A DNA stretch of 64,000 nt from contig DAIMXP010000004.1 of assembly GCA_036734945.1 (NCBI GenBank), positions 1-64,000 of the forward strand, in the 5' to 3' direction. This document shows positions 24,245 to 33,454 of the stretch, in pieces. A model generated the notes under the pieces. The model was not told the DNA's origin. It worked only from the letters and a program-made list of their open reading frames with translations, and searched no databases. The stretch comes from UBA4733 sp036734945. GTDB lineage: Bacteria; Chloroflexota; UBA4733. Position numbers and translations under genes: made by a program. Positions within the stretch are counted from its first letter, which is position 1, and every line of letters begins with the position of its first letter.

Positions 24245-25600
24245 GTGCCCACCAGGAAGATTGCCTGCCTCGGCAGCGGCAGCAAGTACTTCGCGCGGAC
24301 CCTGGCCGACCTTGTGGTGGTCGATGATCTGGCCGGCAGCGAGTTCACACTCTACGACATCGACCAGGAGAAGAGCGCGGTCATGGTCCGCCACGGCTGC
24401 CGCCTGGCCGAGCTCGTCGGCACGGGCATGCGGGTGCGTTCCTGCGGTACGCTGGCCGACGCGCTCGATGGCGCCGACTTCGCCCTCGCCGCCATCGGCG
24501 GCTCCGGCATATCGACGGGCGGCGTCTACCAGACCGATGTGCGCGCTCGCGACATTCTCATTCCCGCAAAGTACGGCGTTCCCCAGGTTGTAGGCGACAC
24601 CGGAGGCCCCGCCGGCATGATGATGGGTCTGCGCAACATCCCGATTTACCTCAACATCTGCCGCGAGATGGAGCGGCGTTGTCCCGATGTGGTCTTCTTC
24701 AACCACTCCAACCCGATGGCGGCGCTCTGCCGGGCGATGACGAAATACAGCAGCATCAAAGTGATCGGTATCTGCCACGGCGTCCAGGCCGGGATCAGCA
24801 TGGTGGGCCAGCTCCTCGGCGTGCCGCCGGAAGAGCTCGACACCGTCTGGGTAGGGACGAACCACTACCACTGGTTCACGCGCATTCGGCATGGCGGGCG
24901 AGATGTCTATCCGGAGGTGCAGCGGCGCATGGCCGAGGGCCGGGCCGCTGCGAAGAACCCGCTGACCGACCGGCTCTCCGCCGCCTACGGCTACCGCATC
25001 GTCTACCCGGACGACGCGCACGCTCTGGAGTTCTATCCCTATCTGGCGCAGGCTCGCGACAGCGACCACCTGCCCTACGGGCACCACCTCGGGGGGCACT
25101 TCCCCGTGACGAACGACCACACGGACCAGGCCCAGACCGCGGCGACCCGCCAGGCCGAGTTGGCGGCCTACGCTGCTGAACTGCAGGGCATCGGCCTGCC
25201 CAAAGCGGGGAGGAACCAGTTCGCCGGCGAGCAACTGGGCGTGCTGATCGCGGCGATCGCCCAGGGCCGCCGCCACGTCCATGTGGTCAACGTCGCCAAC
25301 CGGGGCGTCATCCCGAACCTGCCCGACTACGCCTGCGTCGAGGTGGAAGCCGTGACGGATTCAGTCGGCGTCCGCCCGATCTACACGGGACCGGCGCCGA
25401 TGGCGCTGCTCGGGCTGCTGCAGAAGCGCATCGCCTGGCAGGAGTTGGTCGCCGACGCCGGCGTCAAAGGCGACCGCGCCCTGGCCCTCCAGGCGCTGCT
25501 GCTGGACGAGATGGCGATCCTCCCCGACCAGTCGGCGGCCATGCTGGATGAGCTCCTGGCGGCTTCCCGTGAGTTGTTACCCCAATTCGCCGACGCATAG
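24245..25600 (+). CDS. GH4-family NAD-dependent glycosidase
   Basis: This 451-residue enzyme is a family-4 glycoside hydrolase, which uses NAD and a divalent metal to cleave alpha- or beta-glycosides, often alpha-galactosides, alpha-glucosides or galacturonides, by an oxidation-elimination route. Landmarks are the Rossmann start IACLGSGSKYF, YDIDQEKSAV, NHSNPMAALC, the metal Cys in IGICHGVQAG and metal His in VGTNHYHWF. The GTG start follows GAGAGGAG. No signal peptide, as expected for a cytosolic NAD enzyme. It lies 33 bases before a sulfatase gene, so the two probably act in sequence on an imported sulfated oligosaccharide. The exact sugar is unknown. Confidence 0.85.
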   Translation: MPTRKIACLGSGSKYFARTLADLVVVDDLAGSEFTLYDIDQEKSAVMVRHGCRLAELVGTGMRVRSCGTLADALDGADFALAAIGGSGISTGGVYQTDVRARDILIPAKYGVPQVVGDTGGPAGMMMGLRNIPIYLNICREMERRCPDVVFFNHSNPMAALCRAMTKYSSIKVIGICHGVQAGISMVGQLLGVPPEELDTVWVGTNHYHWFTRIRHGGRDVYPEVQRRMAEGRAAAKNPLTDRLSAAYGYRIVYPDDAHALEFYPYLAQARDSDHLPYGHHLGGHFPVTNDHTDQAQTAATRQAELAAYAAELQGIGLPKAGRNQFAGEQLGVLIAAIAQGRRHVHVVNVANRGVIPNLPDYACVEVEAVTDSVGVRPIYTGPAPMALLGLLQKRIAWQELVADAGVKGDRALALQALLLDEMAILPDQSAAMLDELLAASRELLPQFADA

Positions 25601-25633
25601 GTGTGACGACGCGCCGCTCGCCGAGAGGACTAT

Positions 25634-27163
25634 ATGACCACCAAGCAGCCCAACATCCTGCTCATTACGTCGGACCAGCAGCACTGGACGACGCTGGGCG
25701 CGATCAACCCGCGCATTGCGACGCCGGCGCTCGACCGCCTCTGCGCCGAGGGCAGCCGCTTCACGCGCGCCTACTGCCCCAACCCCGTCTGCTCGCCGAC
25801 CCGCGCCAGCATCATCACCGGTCTCTACCCGTCGGTGCATGGCTGCTGGACCATCGGCGTCAAGCTGCCCGAAGACGTGCCCACCGTCGGCGGCGCCCTC
25901 TCCAGCGCCGGCTACCACACCGCCCTGGTCGGCAAGGCGCACTTCCAGCCGACGGCGTCGCAACCGGGTAGCGAGTCGCTGGAGTCCTTCCCCACCCTGC
26001 GTGATCTCGACTTCTGGCGCGACTTCCACGGTCCCTGGTACGGCTTCGACCACATCGAAATCACGCGCAACCACGCCGACGAGGCGGTGGTCGGCGCCCA
26101 CTACGCCATCTGGATGGAGGAGCACGGCCTCGCCAACTGGCGCGACTACTTCCGGCTCTACCCGGCCAGCGCCGAGGAGAACCGTCGCCAGCCCCGGCGC
26201 CGCCATCGCTGGGACCTGCCGGAGGAGTACCATTACACGCGCTGGACAGCAGAACGCACGATTGCCCAGATCGACGAGTGCGCCGCGACGGGCACGCCCT
26301 TCTTCTGCTGGGCGAGCTTCCACGATCCCCATCCGCCCTACCTCGTGAGCGAACCCTGGGCTTCAATGTACGACCCCGCCGCGATGGAACCGGGAACACT
26401 GACTCCCGGCGAGCACGACAACAACCCGCCGCCCTTCGGTCTCACCCAGGAAGCGCAGCCCGACTTCTCCCCCTGGAGAGAAACCTACGGCTCCCACGGC
26501 TTCCAGAGCCAGCGCCAAGATCGCCGGCAGTTGCAGCAGGACATGGCAGTCTACTACGGCATGATCAGCTTCATGGACCAGCAGATCGGCAGCATCCTCG
26601 ACCGGCTCGATCAGTTGGGCATCGCCGAGAACACGCTGGTGGTCTTCACGACCGACCACGGCCACTTCCTGGGCCAGCACGGCCTGAACGCCAAAGGCGC
26701 GTTTCACTACGAGGATATGCTGCGTCTGCCGTTCCTGGTGCGCTGCCCAGGGGTCGTGCCGGCGGGAGCGGTCAACGACCGGTTGCAGAGCCTGGTCGAC
26801 CTGGCGCCGACCTTCCTGAGTTTCGCCGGCCAGCCGATTCCCGGCCTGATGCAAGGGGTGAACCAGCGCCAGGCATGGGAGAGCGGCGGCGCTGCCGCGG
26901 CGCGGGACTGGGCGATCGTGGAGAACCGCCACCAGCCAACGAAGCTGCACCTGCGCACCTATATCAATGCCCACTACAAGCTCACCGTCTGGCGCGGCGC
27001 CGCCTATGGCGAGTTATTCGACCTGGATGCCGATCCGGGGGAAATCCACAACCGCTGGAATGACCCGGCCTACGCCGCGCTCAAGGGGCAATTGCTGCTG
27101 GAGTTTGTCCAGGCGGACATCGCTCGCGAGCCGACCCGCATGCCCCGTATCGCAGGAGCGTGA
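25634..27163 (+). CDS. Cys-type sulfatase, no signal peptide
   Basis: This 509-residue sulfatase starts with TKQPNILLITSDQQHWTTLG and carries the canonical maturation motif NPVCSPTRASIITGLYP with Cys53. KAHFQPTAS and VVFTTDHGHFLGQHGLN supply further active-site ligands. The C-terminus ends with the usual YGELFDLDADPGEIHN subdomain. No export signal is present. It is preceded by GAGAGGACT and tightly follows the GH4 gene, so co-translation is likely. The substrate is unknown; pairing with GH4 suggests a sulfated alpha-linked hexose or uronide. Confidence 0.9.
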   Translation: MTTKQPNILLITSDQQHWTTLGAINPRIATPALDRLCAEGSRFTRAYCPNPVCSPTRASIITGLYPSVHGCWTIGVKLPEDVPTVGGALSSAGYHTALVGKAHFQPTASQPGSESLESFPTLRDLDFWRDFHGPWYGFDHIEITRNHADEAVVGAHYAIWMEEHGLANWRDYFRLYPASAEENRRQPRRRHRWDLPEEYHYTRWTAERTIAQIDECAATGTPFFCWASFHDPHPPYLVSEPWASMYDPAAMEPGTLTPGEHDNNPPPFGLTQEAQPDFSPWRETYGSHGFQSQRQDRRQLQQDMAVYYGMISFMDQQIGSILDRLDQLGIAENTLVVFTTDHGHFLGQHGLNAKGAFHYEDMLRLPFLVRCPGVVPAGAVNDRLQSLVDLAPTFLSFAGQPIPGLMQGVNQRQAWESGGAAAARDWAIVENRHQPTKLHLRTYINAHYKLTVWRGAAYGELFDLDADPGEIHNRWNDPAYAALKGQLLLEFVQADIAREPTRMPRIAGA

Positions 27164-27251
27164 AGGTTGTGGGCGGGCAGGTATTAGTCTCGCAACTGCC
27201 TGAGCGGTCAACTCGCAGCATTCCAACCACAATTTCAAGCAGAAACCTGCA

Positions 27252-27280
27252 TTGCGATAGCGCGTTTCTTGTGGTACACT
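27252..27280 (+). promoter_or_regulatory. Sigma70-type promoter of the PhyH gene
   Basis: TTGCGA (27252-27257) and TACACT (27275-27280) are separated by 17 bases, with TGG in front of the -10 giving a partly extended element. It lies in the 199-base gap before the PhyH gene, giving a leader of about 75 bases. Confidence 0.5.
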
Positions 27281-27362
27281 GGCCCGAAAGCCGAGCAGTG
27301 TCGCTTGCCTGTCCCCTGTTTCCGCGTGGCGGGCACAGGCGTCGCGGGAGAGAGGAGCAGCC

Positions 27363-28091
27363 ATGCGCGGTCTGACCGCTGAAGAGCGGAGCTTCTACGA
27401 CGAGCAGGGCTACGTGATTGTGCCGGGCGTGCTGCCGGCGGCGGATCTGGCCAGCATCGACGCTGAGATCGAGCGGCTCCTGCCGGAGGCGGAGGACCGC
27501 TCCGACGTTCGACCGGGGTGGATCTTCCAGTTGGGCTTGCGCTCGGAAATCATCCGCGCCTTTGCCGAGGACGAACGGCTGCTGGCCCTCGTTGAGGAGA
27601 TCGTGCAACCGGGCATCGCCCTGGAGGAGGCGAAGCTGGTGGCGAAGCCGCCGCACTCGCCTATTATCTGCCACTGGCACCAGGACGAGGCGTTCTACCA
27701 GCGGCCGGACGACCCCGGCACCGCCAGCAACGTGCGCATGGCGGTGTGGATGCCGTTGCAGGATGCCGACGAGCGCAACGGCTGCCTGTGGGTGGTGCCG
27801 GGCAGCCATCGCTGGGGACTGCGCCCCTGGGACTGGGCCGAAAGCGACGCCTGCCGCAAGCGCCTGCGGGAGTCCGAATATGCCGAGGAGCACGCCATCC
27901 CGGTGCGCGTGAAGGCGGGCGACGCTGTGCTCTTTAGCTCCTGGACCTGGCACCACTCCGAGGGCAACCTGACCGATGTCGTGCGGCGCGCCTTTATCGT
28001 CACCTACCAGGAAGCGTCGATCCTCGATCGCCGCCGCGCCGAGTGGAAAATCTTGCGTCCGGCCTCCGCCCCGTCCGCCGTCGCGATGTAG
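27363..28091 (+). CDS. PhyH-family Fe(II)/2-oxoglutarate dioxygenase
   Basis: This 242-residue enzyme of the phytanoyl-CoA dioxygenase family has the iron ligands in CHWHQDEAFY (His-x-Asp) and TWHHSEGNLTDVVRRAF (distal His, with Arg for 2-oxoglutarate). The central MAVWMPLQDADERNGCLWVV and PGSH segments are typical. In Chloroflexota and Planctomycetes such genes often accompany sulfatases, but the substrate is not known. It is followed 80 bases later by a binding-lipoprotein gene, and a promoter is visible upstream. A role in hydroxylating or removing methyl or sulfonate groups from imported compounds is speculation. Confidence 0.82.
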   Translation: MRGLTAEERSFYDEQGYVIVPGVLPAADLASIDAEIERLLPEAEDRSDVRPGWIFQLGLRSEIIRAFAEDERLLALVEEIVQPGIALEEAKLVAKPPHSPIICHWHQDEAFYQRPDDPGTASNVRMAVWMPLQDADERNGCLWVVPGSHRWGLRPWDWAESDACRKRLRESEYAEEHAIPVRVKAGDAVLFSSWTWHHSEGNLTDVVRRAFIVTYQEASILDRRRAEWKILRPASAPSAVAM

Positions 28092-28171
28092 CCCGTCGGG
28101 ACGAGTGTGTTCCCGGTGGAAGGGCGACCGGGACTGGAGAGATGGTAGCGATCATCAGAAAGGGAATCTCC

Positions 28172-29710
28172 ATGACACCGATGGTCCCTTCGTTTGCACG
28201 ACAGCGACTCAGCCGGCGCGGACTGCTCTGCATGGCCTCGGGCGCAGCCTCAGCAGGCGCGTTGGGGCTGCTGGCAGCCTGCGGTGGATCCGCGAGCGTC
28301 GCCACCACCGCATCCAGCGCCGCGAGCGCCGCTGTGCTCGCCAACAGCACTGCGCCGGCAACTAGCGCCGTTGCCACTTCAAGCAGCGCGGCAACGGCCA
28401 GCAGCGCGCTACCTTCCCAAACCACCAGCGTGGCGATCTCAGCCAGCGCCGCTCCCGCCGCGCAACAGGCGTCGGTGAGCGGCAGTAAGATCACGCTACG
28501 CTATATGTACGACACCCCGCCGGGCGAGAAGGTCTGGCACGCCAAGGTCAAGACGGACTACGAGCAGCTCAACCCCAATATCACACTCCAGCCGGAGGTA
28601 CTCGGCGCCGACTGGGTCAACAAGACGCTGGCTGCCCTGGCGGCCGGCACCGGCCCCGACATCGTGACCGGCTTCGGCTTGATCTTCCTCTCCTTCATCG
28701 AAAAGGGAGCCTTCGTTGAGTTGACCCCAATCATCAACCAGTGGCTGGCCAGCTACGACATTGCCGACTTCTACCCGGTGTCCCTGAAGGAGGTGCAGTA
28801 CCAGGGCAAGCAGTACGGCCTCCCCTATTCCTTTGACCCCTCCTCGATCATGTACTACATGAAGCCCGACCTCGACGCCGCCGGCGTCGCCTACCCCGAC
28901 ACCAGTTGGACCTATGACGACTTCCAGAAGGACCTGATTGCGCTGACGCGCAAGGACAGCAGCGGCAAGACCACGCAGTGGGGCTTCAACGGCTCGGAGA
29001 GCCTCCAGGGCGGGGGGTGGGCGCGCATGCTGCCGGCGATCTGGGCCTACGGCGGCGCGCAGTACAGCAGCGACATGACGAAGTGCCTGCTGGACCAGTC
29101 GCAAGCCTTGCTGGCCGTCAACATGTTCTATAAGCTCAAGGTGCAGTACGGCACGTCACCCACATTGGCGGACACGGGAAAGCAGAACCCCTACCAGATG
29201 TTCGCCTCCGGACAGTGCGCCATGCAGACTTCGGGGCCCTGGGCCATCGGCACCTACCAGAGCACGATCACGACGCCGACCTTGAAAGACCAGTGGGACA
29301 TCGCGCCGCCGCCCCAGGGACCCAAGGGCCGCTTTGCCCTGGCGACCGGCAGCCAGTGGGGCCTCAACAAGGCCACCCCGCATCTGCCGGAAGCAGGAGC
29401 ATTGCTGCGCTATCTCACCGACCAGACGCGCTCCAAGGAGGTTGCCTCCATCGCCCGCCGCCTGCCGGCGCGCAAATCAGCCGCGGCGGCCTTTGTCCTG
29501 CCGAACACCACCCCGGCGCACCAATCCGTCTTCTCCGACAGCCTGGCCTACGCCAACGTCATGCAGTACCATACTCCCGTGCTGGAGACGAAAGTCCAGG
29601 GCGTGCTCAACAGCGCCTGGACCGACATCATCGGCTTGCAGAAAGGGCCGCCGGAGCCCCTCTGGACCCAGGCGGTGGCCCAGGTCAACCAGTTCCTGGC
29701 GACCGGCTAG
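28172..29710 (+). CDS. Sugar-type ABC substrate-binding lipoprotein
   Basis: This 512-residue solute-binding protein has a twin-arginine signal (QRLSRRGLLCMASG) and lipobox LAAC, followed by a very Ser/Ala/Thr-rich linker of about 65 residues. The mature domain starts with ITLRYMYDTPPGEKVWHAKV and includes NPNITLQPEVLGADWVNKTL, GTGPDIVTGFG, DPSSIMYYMKPDLDAAGV and FNGSESLQGGGWARML. AAGGGAAT precedes the ATG at 28172; an in-frame ATG at 28142 is a weaker alternative. No permease follows: the next two genes are amidohydrolases. It differs from the other binding proteins in the window, so ligands are probably different. Confidence 0.87.
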   Translation: MTPMVPSFARQRLSRRGLLCMASGAASAGALGLLAACGGSASVATTASSAASAAVLANSTAPATSAVATSSSAATASSALPSQTTSVAISASAAPAAQQASVSGSKITLRYMYDTPPGEKVWHAKVKTDYEQLNPNITLQPEVLGADWVNKTLAALAAGTGPDIVTGFGLIFLSFIEKGAFVELTPIINQWLASYDIADFYPVSLKEVQYQGKQYGLPYSFDPSSIMYYMKPDLDAAGVAYPDTSWTYDDFQKDLIALTRKDSSGKTTQWGFNGSESLQGGGWARMLPAIWAYGGAQYSSDMTKCLLDQSQALLAVNMFYKLKVQYGTSPTLADTGKQNPYQMFASGQCAMQTSGPWAIGTYQSTITTPTLKDQWDIAPPPQGPKGRFALATGSQWGLNKATPHLPEAGALLRYLTDQTRSKEVASIARRLPARKSAAAAFVLPNTTPAHQSVFSDSLAYANVMQYHTPVLETKVQGVLNSAWTDIIGLQKGPPEPLWTQAVAQVNQFLATG

Positions 29711-29787
29711 CGCCGCCGCCGGAATCGAGCGGGCTGCAGCCGACCAGGCTGGAGACCGGCGCTACCGAGAAGGAAGAGGGAGTACCC

Positions 29788-30558
29788 GTGGCCCGTCCGC
29801 CACTATTCGACGCCAACATCCTGCTGGGCCCGATGCCGTTACGACCACCAGGAGCGCCGGAGTGCCGCGCCGACCTCCTCTCAACACTGGATTGTTTCGG
29901 CATCGTCCAGGGTCTTGTGACGCACACGCTGGCGAAGTGGCACGACGTGACGACTGGCAACCGGCGCCTGACCGAGGAGATTGCCGGCGACGAACGATTG
30001 GTTGCCTGTTGGGTGGTGCTGCCATCCGGCACCGGCGAAGTGCCGCCTGAGCCGCAACAGGTGGCGCAACTGTTGGCGGCTGGGGCGCGGGCAGCGCGCC
30101 TCTGCCCGGTCGCCTATCGCCTTTCACTGGAGCCCTGGGAAGTGGACCCGCTCCTGGCAGCGCTGGCGGACCGGCAGGTGCCGTTGCTGCTGGACATGGA
30201 CAATCGCCACTGGAGCGAGGGGCGGCCCTGGGGCTTCATCGAACGCACCTGCCGGACCTATCCAACGCTGCCCCTGGTCCTGCTCCGCGAGCCTCAGGCC
30301 AACTTCCGCACGCTCTTCCCCCTGCTCGACCGCTGCCCGAATCTGGTGCTGGAAACCTCCTATCTGCAAGGGCACGATGCCATCCGCCTCATCGTCGAGC
30401 GCTGGGGGACGCAGCGGCTCGTCTTCGGCACGGGCTTGCCCGTCTGGGACGCGGCCCTGCCGCTGACCGGGCTCACCTACGCCGGGTTGGAGCCTGAGGC
30501 CCTTGCCGCCGTTGGGGGCGGCACCCTCCGCCACCTGCTGGAAGGCTGCCTGCTATGA
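29788..30558 (+). CDS. Amidohydrolase-2-like TIM-barrel protein
   Basis: This 256-residue protein belongs to the amidohydrolase-2 group by fold pattern (LFDANILLGP at the start, LLSTLDCFGIVQGLVTH, LLLDMDNRHW, LVFGTGLPVW near the end). The usual HxH metal motif at the first strand reads DANIL here and the final Asp in the F-G-S-D motif reads FGTGLPV, so metal ligands look lost and it may be a non-catalytic partner of the next protein. GTG start at 29788 follows GGAAGAGGGAG. It overlaps the following intact amidohydrolase gene in ATGA, which suggests they form a complex. Confidence 0.65.
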   Translation: MARPPLFDANILLGPMPLRPPGAPECRADLLSTLDCFGIVQGLVTHTLAKWHDVTTGNRRLTEEIAGDERLVACWVVLPSGTGEVPPEPQQVAQLLAAGARAARLCPVAYRLSLEPWEVDPLLAALADRQVPLLLDMDNRHWSEGRPWGFIERTCRTYPTLPLVLLREPQANFRTLFPLLDRCPNLVLETSYLQGHDAIRLIVERWGTQRLVFGTGLPVWDAALPLTGLTYAGLEPEALAAVGGGTLRHLLEGCLL

Positions 30559-31358
30559 TCGCCGCACCGGCCGCTCTGTCCCTGGCCGAATCCGCGCTGG
30601 CGGGCCTGCCGCTGACCGGCGTGCAGGTCATCGACGGCCATTGCCACCTCGGGCCGCACGCCGGCTTCTTCCAGCCCGGCAACGATGCAGCGGCGCTGGT
30701 GCGCACGATGGACCGCATCGGCATCGACCAGGCCTGCGTCTTCTCGACGCTCGCCATCACCAGCGACATGCGCGGCGGCAACGACCTGTCGCTGGCTGCC
30801 GCACGCGCCTTCCCCGACCGGCTGCTGGCCTACGTCGTGCCCGACCCTCACCGCCCGGAGGAACTGCAAAACGAGGTGCAGCGCTGTTTCGACGCCGGTG
30901 CGCGCGGCATCAAGTTCCACACGGGGGTCCACAAGTACCCGTTCGACGGCCCGGCCTACACGGTCGGCCTTGCCTTCGCTGACGCCCATCGGCTGCCCCT
31001 GATCAGCCACGGCGTCGGTAGCGCCGACACCCTGCGCCGCACCGCCCGCGCCTACCCCGGAGCCCACATCATCGTGGCGCACGCCGGTGCCGGAGGCGGC
31101 GGCGGCGCTGCCATCCTGACGGTCGCCGTGGAGGAGCCGAACGTCTACCTCGACCTCGCCAGTTCCGGCTGTCCCTTCGGCGCTTTTGCCGAGGTGGTGC
31201 AGAAGGTCGGCGCGGCGAAGCTGCACTACGGCTCCGACTTCCCTTGGATGTGCCCCACCCACCAGATCGGCCGCGTCCTGCTGGCCCCCATCGCCGAGGA
31301 GCACAAGCGGCGTATCCTGGGCGCCAATCTGGCTGCCCTGCTGGCAACGCGACGTTGA
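30555..31358 (+). CDS. Amidohydrolase-2 family metal hydrolase
   Basis: This 267-residue TIM-barrel hydrolase keeps all metal-site landmarks: VIDGHCHLGPH (HxH), RGIKFHTGVHK, LPLISHGVGS, IIVAHAGAGG and LHYGSDFPWM (final Asp). The family includes decarboxylases and lactone hydrolases. It is co-translated with the ligand-poor homologue upstream through an ATGA overlap. Position after PhyH and a binding-protein gene suggests a dedicated catabolic cassette, substrate unknown. Confidence 0.78.
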   Translation: MIAAPAALSLAESALAGLPLTGVQVIDGHCHLGPHAGFFQPGNDAAALVRTMDRIGIDQACVFSTLAITSDMRGGNDLSLAAARAFPDRLLAYVVPDPHRPEELQNEVQRCFDAGARGIKFHTGVHKYPFDGPAYTVGLAFADAHRLPLISHGVGSADTLRRTARAYPGAHIIVAHAGAGGGGGAAILTVAVEEPNVYLDLASSGCPFGAFAEVVQKVGAAKLHYGSDFPWMCPTHQIGRVLLAPIAEEHKRRILGANLAALLATRR

Positions 31359-31399
31359 TTCCCATCTGGATTCCTGCCATTCAGTTACCATCAGGTCCC

Positions 31400-31898
31400 T
31401 CAACTGATGGCCTCGGGACGCGACCACGCCACCCTGGCAAAGGCACTGTGATTGTGGATGCTCTCCTGATTGACGGCGTGAATCTGAAACCAGATAACAC
31501 GCTCGTCTGCTCGAAGGTGTACGGCGACGTTGCGCACCATGTCCTCGACGAAGACCGGGTTGTCATAGGCCTGCATCGTCACATGCCGTTCGTCGCTCCG
31601 CTTGAGTAGCGGGTAGACGGGTGCCGATGCTGCTTGCTCCGCCACTGCTATCAGCTCTTCAATCCAGATCAGTGCCGGCTCACCGGTCACCGATTGACGA
31701 CTACGCACGTCGAGTTGAATATGCCCGCGCTGACTGTGGGCGCCGTAATCGCTGATCGCCTTGCTGCAGGGGCAGAGGCTGCTGCCGCTCCTGGTCACGA
31801 TCAAGGACGATGATGGGATAGCGCAGATCACTCACGCCCACTTGATCAAGATCAATGCAGCGACCATCCGGCCGGCTCTGCACATCCTCCACGGTCAC
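31400..31898 (-). pseudogene. folE2: GTP cyclohydrolase FolE2 (IB), internally deleted
   Basis: The gene begins with GTG at 31898, overlapping the queD stop, and reads VEDVQSRPDGRCIDLDQVGV and LRYPIIVLDR, the normal N-terminus. At about 31793-31803 the frame jumps to another frame reading VTRSGSSLCPCSKAISDYGA, the conserved catalytic Cys region near the middle-to-end of FolE2, and continues to a normal end at 31400. Some 100 or more central residues are missing and the frame is shifted, so no active enzyme can be made. The intact enzyme makes dihydroneopterin triphosphate from GTP, the first step to preQ0 or folate. Confidence 0.8.
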
Positions 31899-32042
31899 TC
31901 GTCCTCCCCGCCATAGATGCACCCAGACGTGCAGGTTTCACGTATCACCACGCTGGAGAGTTGGGGCAACCCCGGTCGCAGACGCTGCCAGATCCAGCGG
32001 GCGGTGCGCCGCCTCAAAAGTGAACTCCTTGAAGATCTCCAT
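31895..32042 (-). pseudogene. queD: 6-carboxytetrahydropterin synthase QueD, internally deleted
   Basis: The start MEIFKEFTFEAAH at 32042 is a perfect QueD N-terminus. Near 31998-32004 the frame jumps, and another frame continues as IWQRLRPGLPQLSSVV then IRETCTSGCIYGGEDE, the QueD C-terminus, ending at 31895. Only about 45 of the usual 120 or so residues remain; the zinc-binding His pair and catalytic Cys of the middle are gone. It lies 11 bases after queE and overlaps folE2. Confidence 0.8.
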
Positions 32043-32053
32043 GCCCTGCCCTC

Positions 32054-32692
32054 CTACGGTATGCCCAGGAATTTATGCGTCTGGAGACTGAGCCGCCACT
32101 GCGGATGATCCAGGCAATAGCGGACGGCGAGTTGCGTATTCCGGTCTCGCTGCGGCCCATCCATCGGCTGCAAGAAGAAGTGCCGGAACGCCAGGGTAGC
32201 AAAGCGTTCGGGCATGGCGAGCGGTTGGGGATACACGAGCTTGAGTTCGTCACCACGCTGCAGCAGGAGGGGGGCTCCTGCTTTCGGGCTCATGCAGATC
32301 CAGTCGAGGCCCTTTGGCGCTGCTTGCGTGCCGTTCGTCTCCACCGCCACCTCAAAGCCGGTGGCTTGCAAGGCAGCAATGGCGGGTTCGTCGAGTTGGA
32401 GCAACGGTTCCCCGCCGGTACAGACGACTAATGGCCGGGCGCGCGGCGCCTCTGCCGGCCACTGCGCCGCGACTGCGGCGGCGAGCGAAGCGGCCGAGGC
32501 GAACTTGCCGCCGCCGGAACCATCGGTCCCGACGAAGTCGGTGTCACAGAACGTACAGACCGCCGTCGCCCGATCTGCCTCGCGTCCGCTCCAGAGATTG
32601 CAGCCGGCGAAGCGACAGAAGACGGCCGGGCGGCCGGCATTGGCGCCTTCGCCCTGCAAGGTATAGAAGATTTCCTTGACCGCATAGCTCAT
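32054..32692 (-). CDS. queE: 7-carboxy-7-deazaguanine synthase
   Basis: This radical-SAM enzyme converts carboxytetrahydropterin to CDG in the preQ0/queuosine pathway. The N-terminus VKEIFYTLQGEGANAGRPAV is diagnostic. The cluster cysteines follow the C-x14-C-x2-C pattern known for one QueE subgroup: FAGCNLW ... AVCTFCDTDF. VCTGGEPLLQLD binds SAM, and VETNGTQ and WICMSPKAG follow. The 212 residues look complete. It lies between intact queC and the wrecked queD and folE2. Confidence 0.92.
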   Translation of the reverse strand: MSYAVKEIFYTLQGEGANAGRPAVFCRFAGCNLWSGREADRATAVCTFCDTDFVGTDGSGGGKFASAASLAAAVAAQWPAEAPRARPLVVCTGGEPLLQLDEPAIAALQATGFEVAVETNGTQAAPKGLDWICMSPKAGAPLLLQRGDELKLVYPQPLAMPERFATLAFRHFFLQPMDGPQRDRNTQLAVRYCLDHPQWRLSLQTHKFLGIP

Positions 32693-32740
32693 TGCGCCTC
32701 TGCTCCTTCCACGATCGACCGTCCTTGCCGCGTCATCGGC

Positions 32741-33454
32741 TCAGAGCGGCGCTGCTGCCCACGGCTGCGCAACCGCCGGATCATCCATCCCATTCTCGGC
32801 GAAGCCTTTGCTGCGCAGTTGGCAGGCGTCGCACTGACCGCAGGGCACCCCGCTGGGACTCGGGTCGTAGCAAGTGATAGTCAGCGCGTAATCCACGCCC
32901 ATATTGAGGCCACGGCGGATGATCTCGGCCTTGCTGAGGGCGATCAGCGGCGTGTGGATGGTCAGGCGCTGCCGGCCTTCGACACCGGCTTTCGTCGCCA
33001 GGTTGGCCATCGCCTGGTAGGCGGCGATGTACTCCGGCCGGCAGTCGGGGTAGCCGCTGTAGTCGAGGGCGTTGACACCGATGAAGATGTCGTTGGCTTC
33101 CAGCACTTCCGCCCAGGCCAGGGCAAAGGAGAGGAAGATGGTGTTGCGGGCGGGGACGTAGGTCACCGGGATGCCCTCGGCCATCTCGCTCAGCCCGCGC
33201 GACTTCGGCACAGCGATGTCACTGGTGAGGGCTGAGCCGCCGAACTGGCGCAGATCGATCTCGGCAATGACGTGCTGGGTGACACCGTACTGCCCGGCGA
33301 TTCGCCGCGCCGCCGCAATCTCGACGTCGTGTCGCTGCCCGTAGCGAAAGGTGAGGGCATACACGACAAACCCTTGCTGTTGGGCGATGGCGAGGGTGGT
33401 CGTGGAATCCAGACCACCGCTGAGCAACACGACTGCTTTCGGTCCCGCCGACAT
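32741..33454 (-). CDS. queC: 7-cyano-7-deazaguanine (preQ0) synthase
   Basis: QueC converts CDG to preQ0 using ATP and ammonia. The PP-loop AVVLLSGGLDSTTTLAIA is at the N-terminus; FRYGQRHDVEI, VPARNTIFLSFALAWAE and FIGVNALDYSGYPDCRPEYI follow. The C-terminal zinc site CYDPSPSGVPCGQCDACQLR has four Cys. At 237 residues it is full length. AGGGGAGGACG precedes the ATG at 33454. It is the first gene of the minus-strand preQ0 operon and divergent from an oxidoreductase gene. Confidence 0.93.
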   Translation of the reverse strand: MSAGPKAVVLLSGGLDSTTTLAIAQQQGFVVYALTFRYGQRHDVEIAAARRIAGQYGVTQHVIAEIDLRQFGGSALTSDIAVPKSRGLSEMAEGIPVTYVPARNTIFLSFALAWAEVLEANDIFIGVNALDYSGYPDCRPEYIAAYQAMANLATKAGVEGRQRLTIHTPLIALSKAEIIRRGLNMGVDYALTITCYDPSPSGVPCGQCDACQLRSKGFAENGMDDPAVAQPWAAAPL

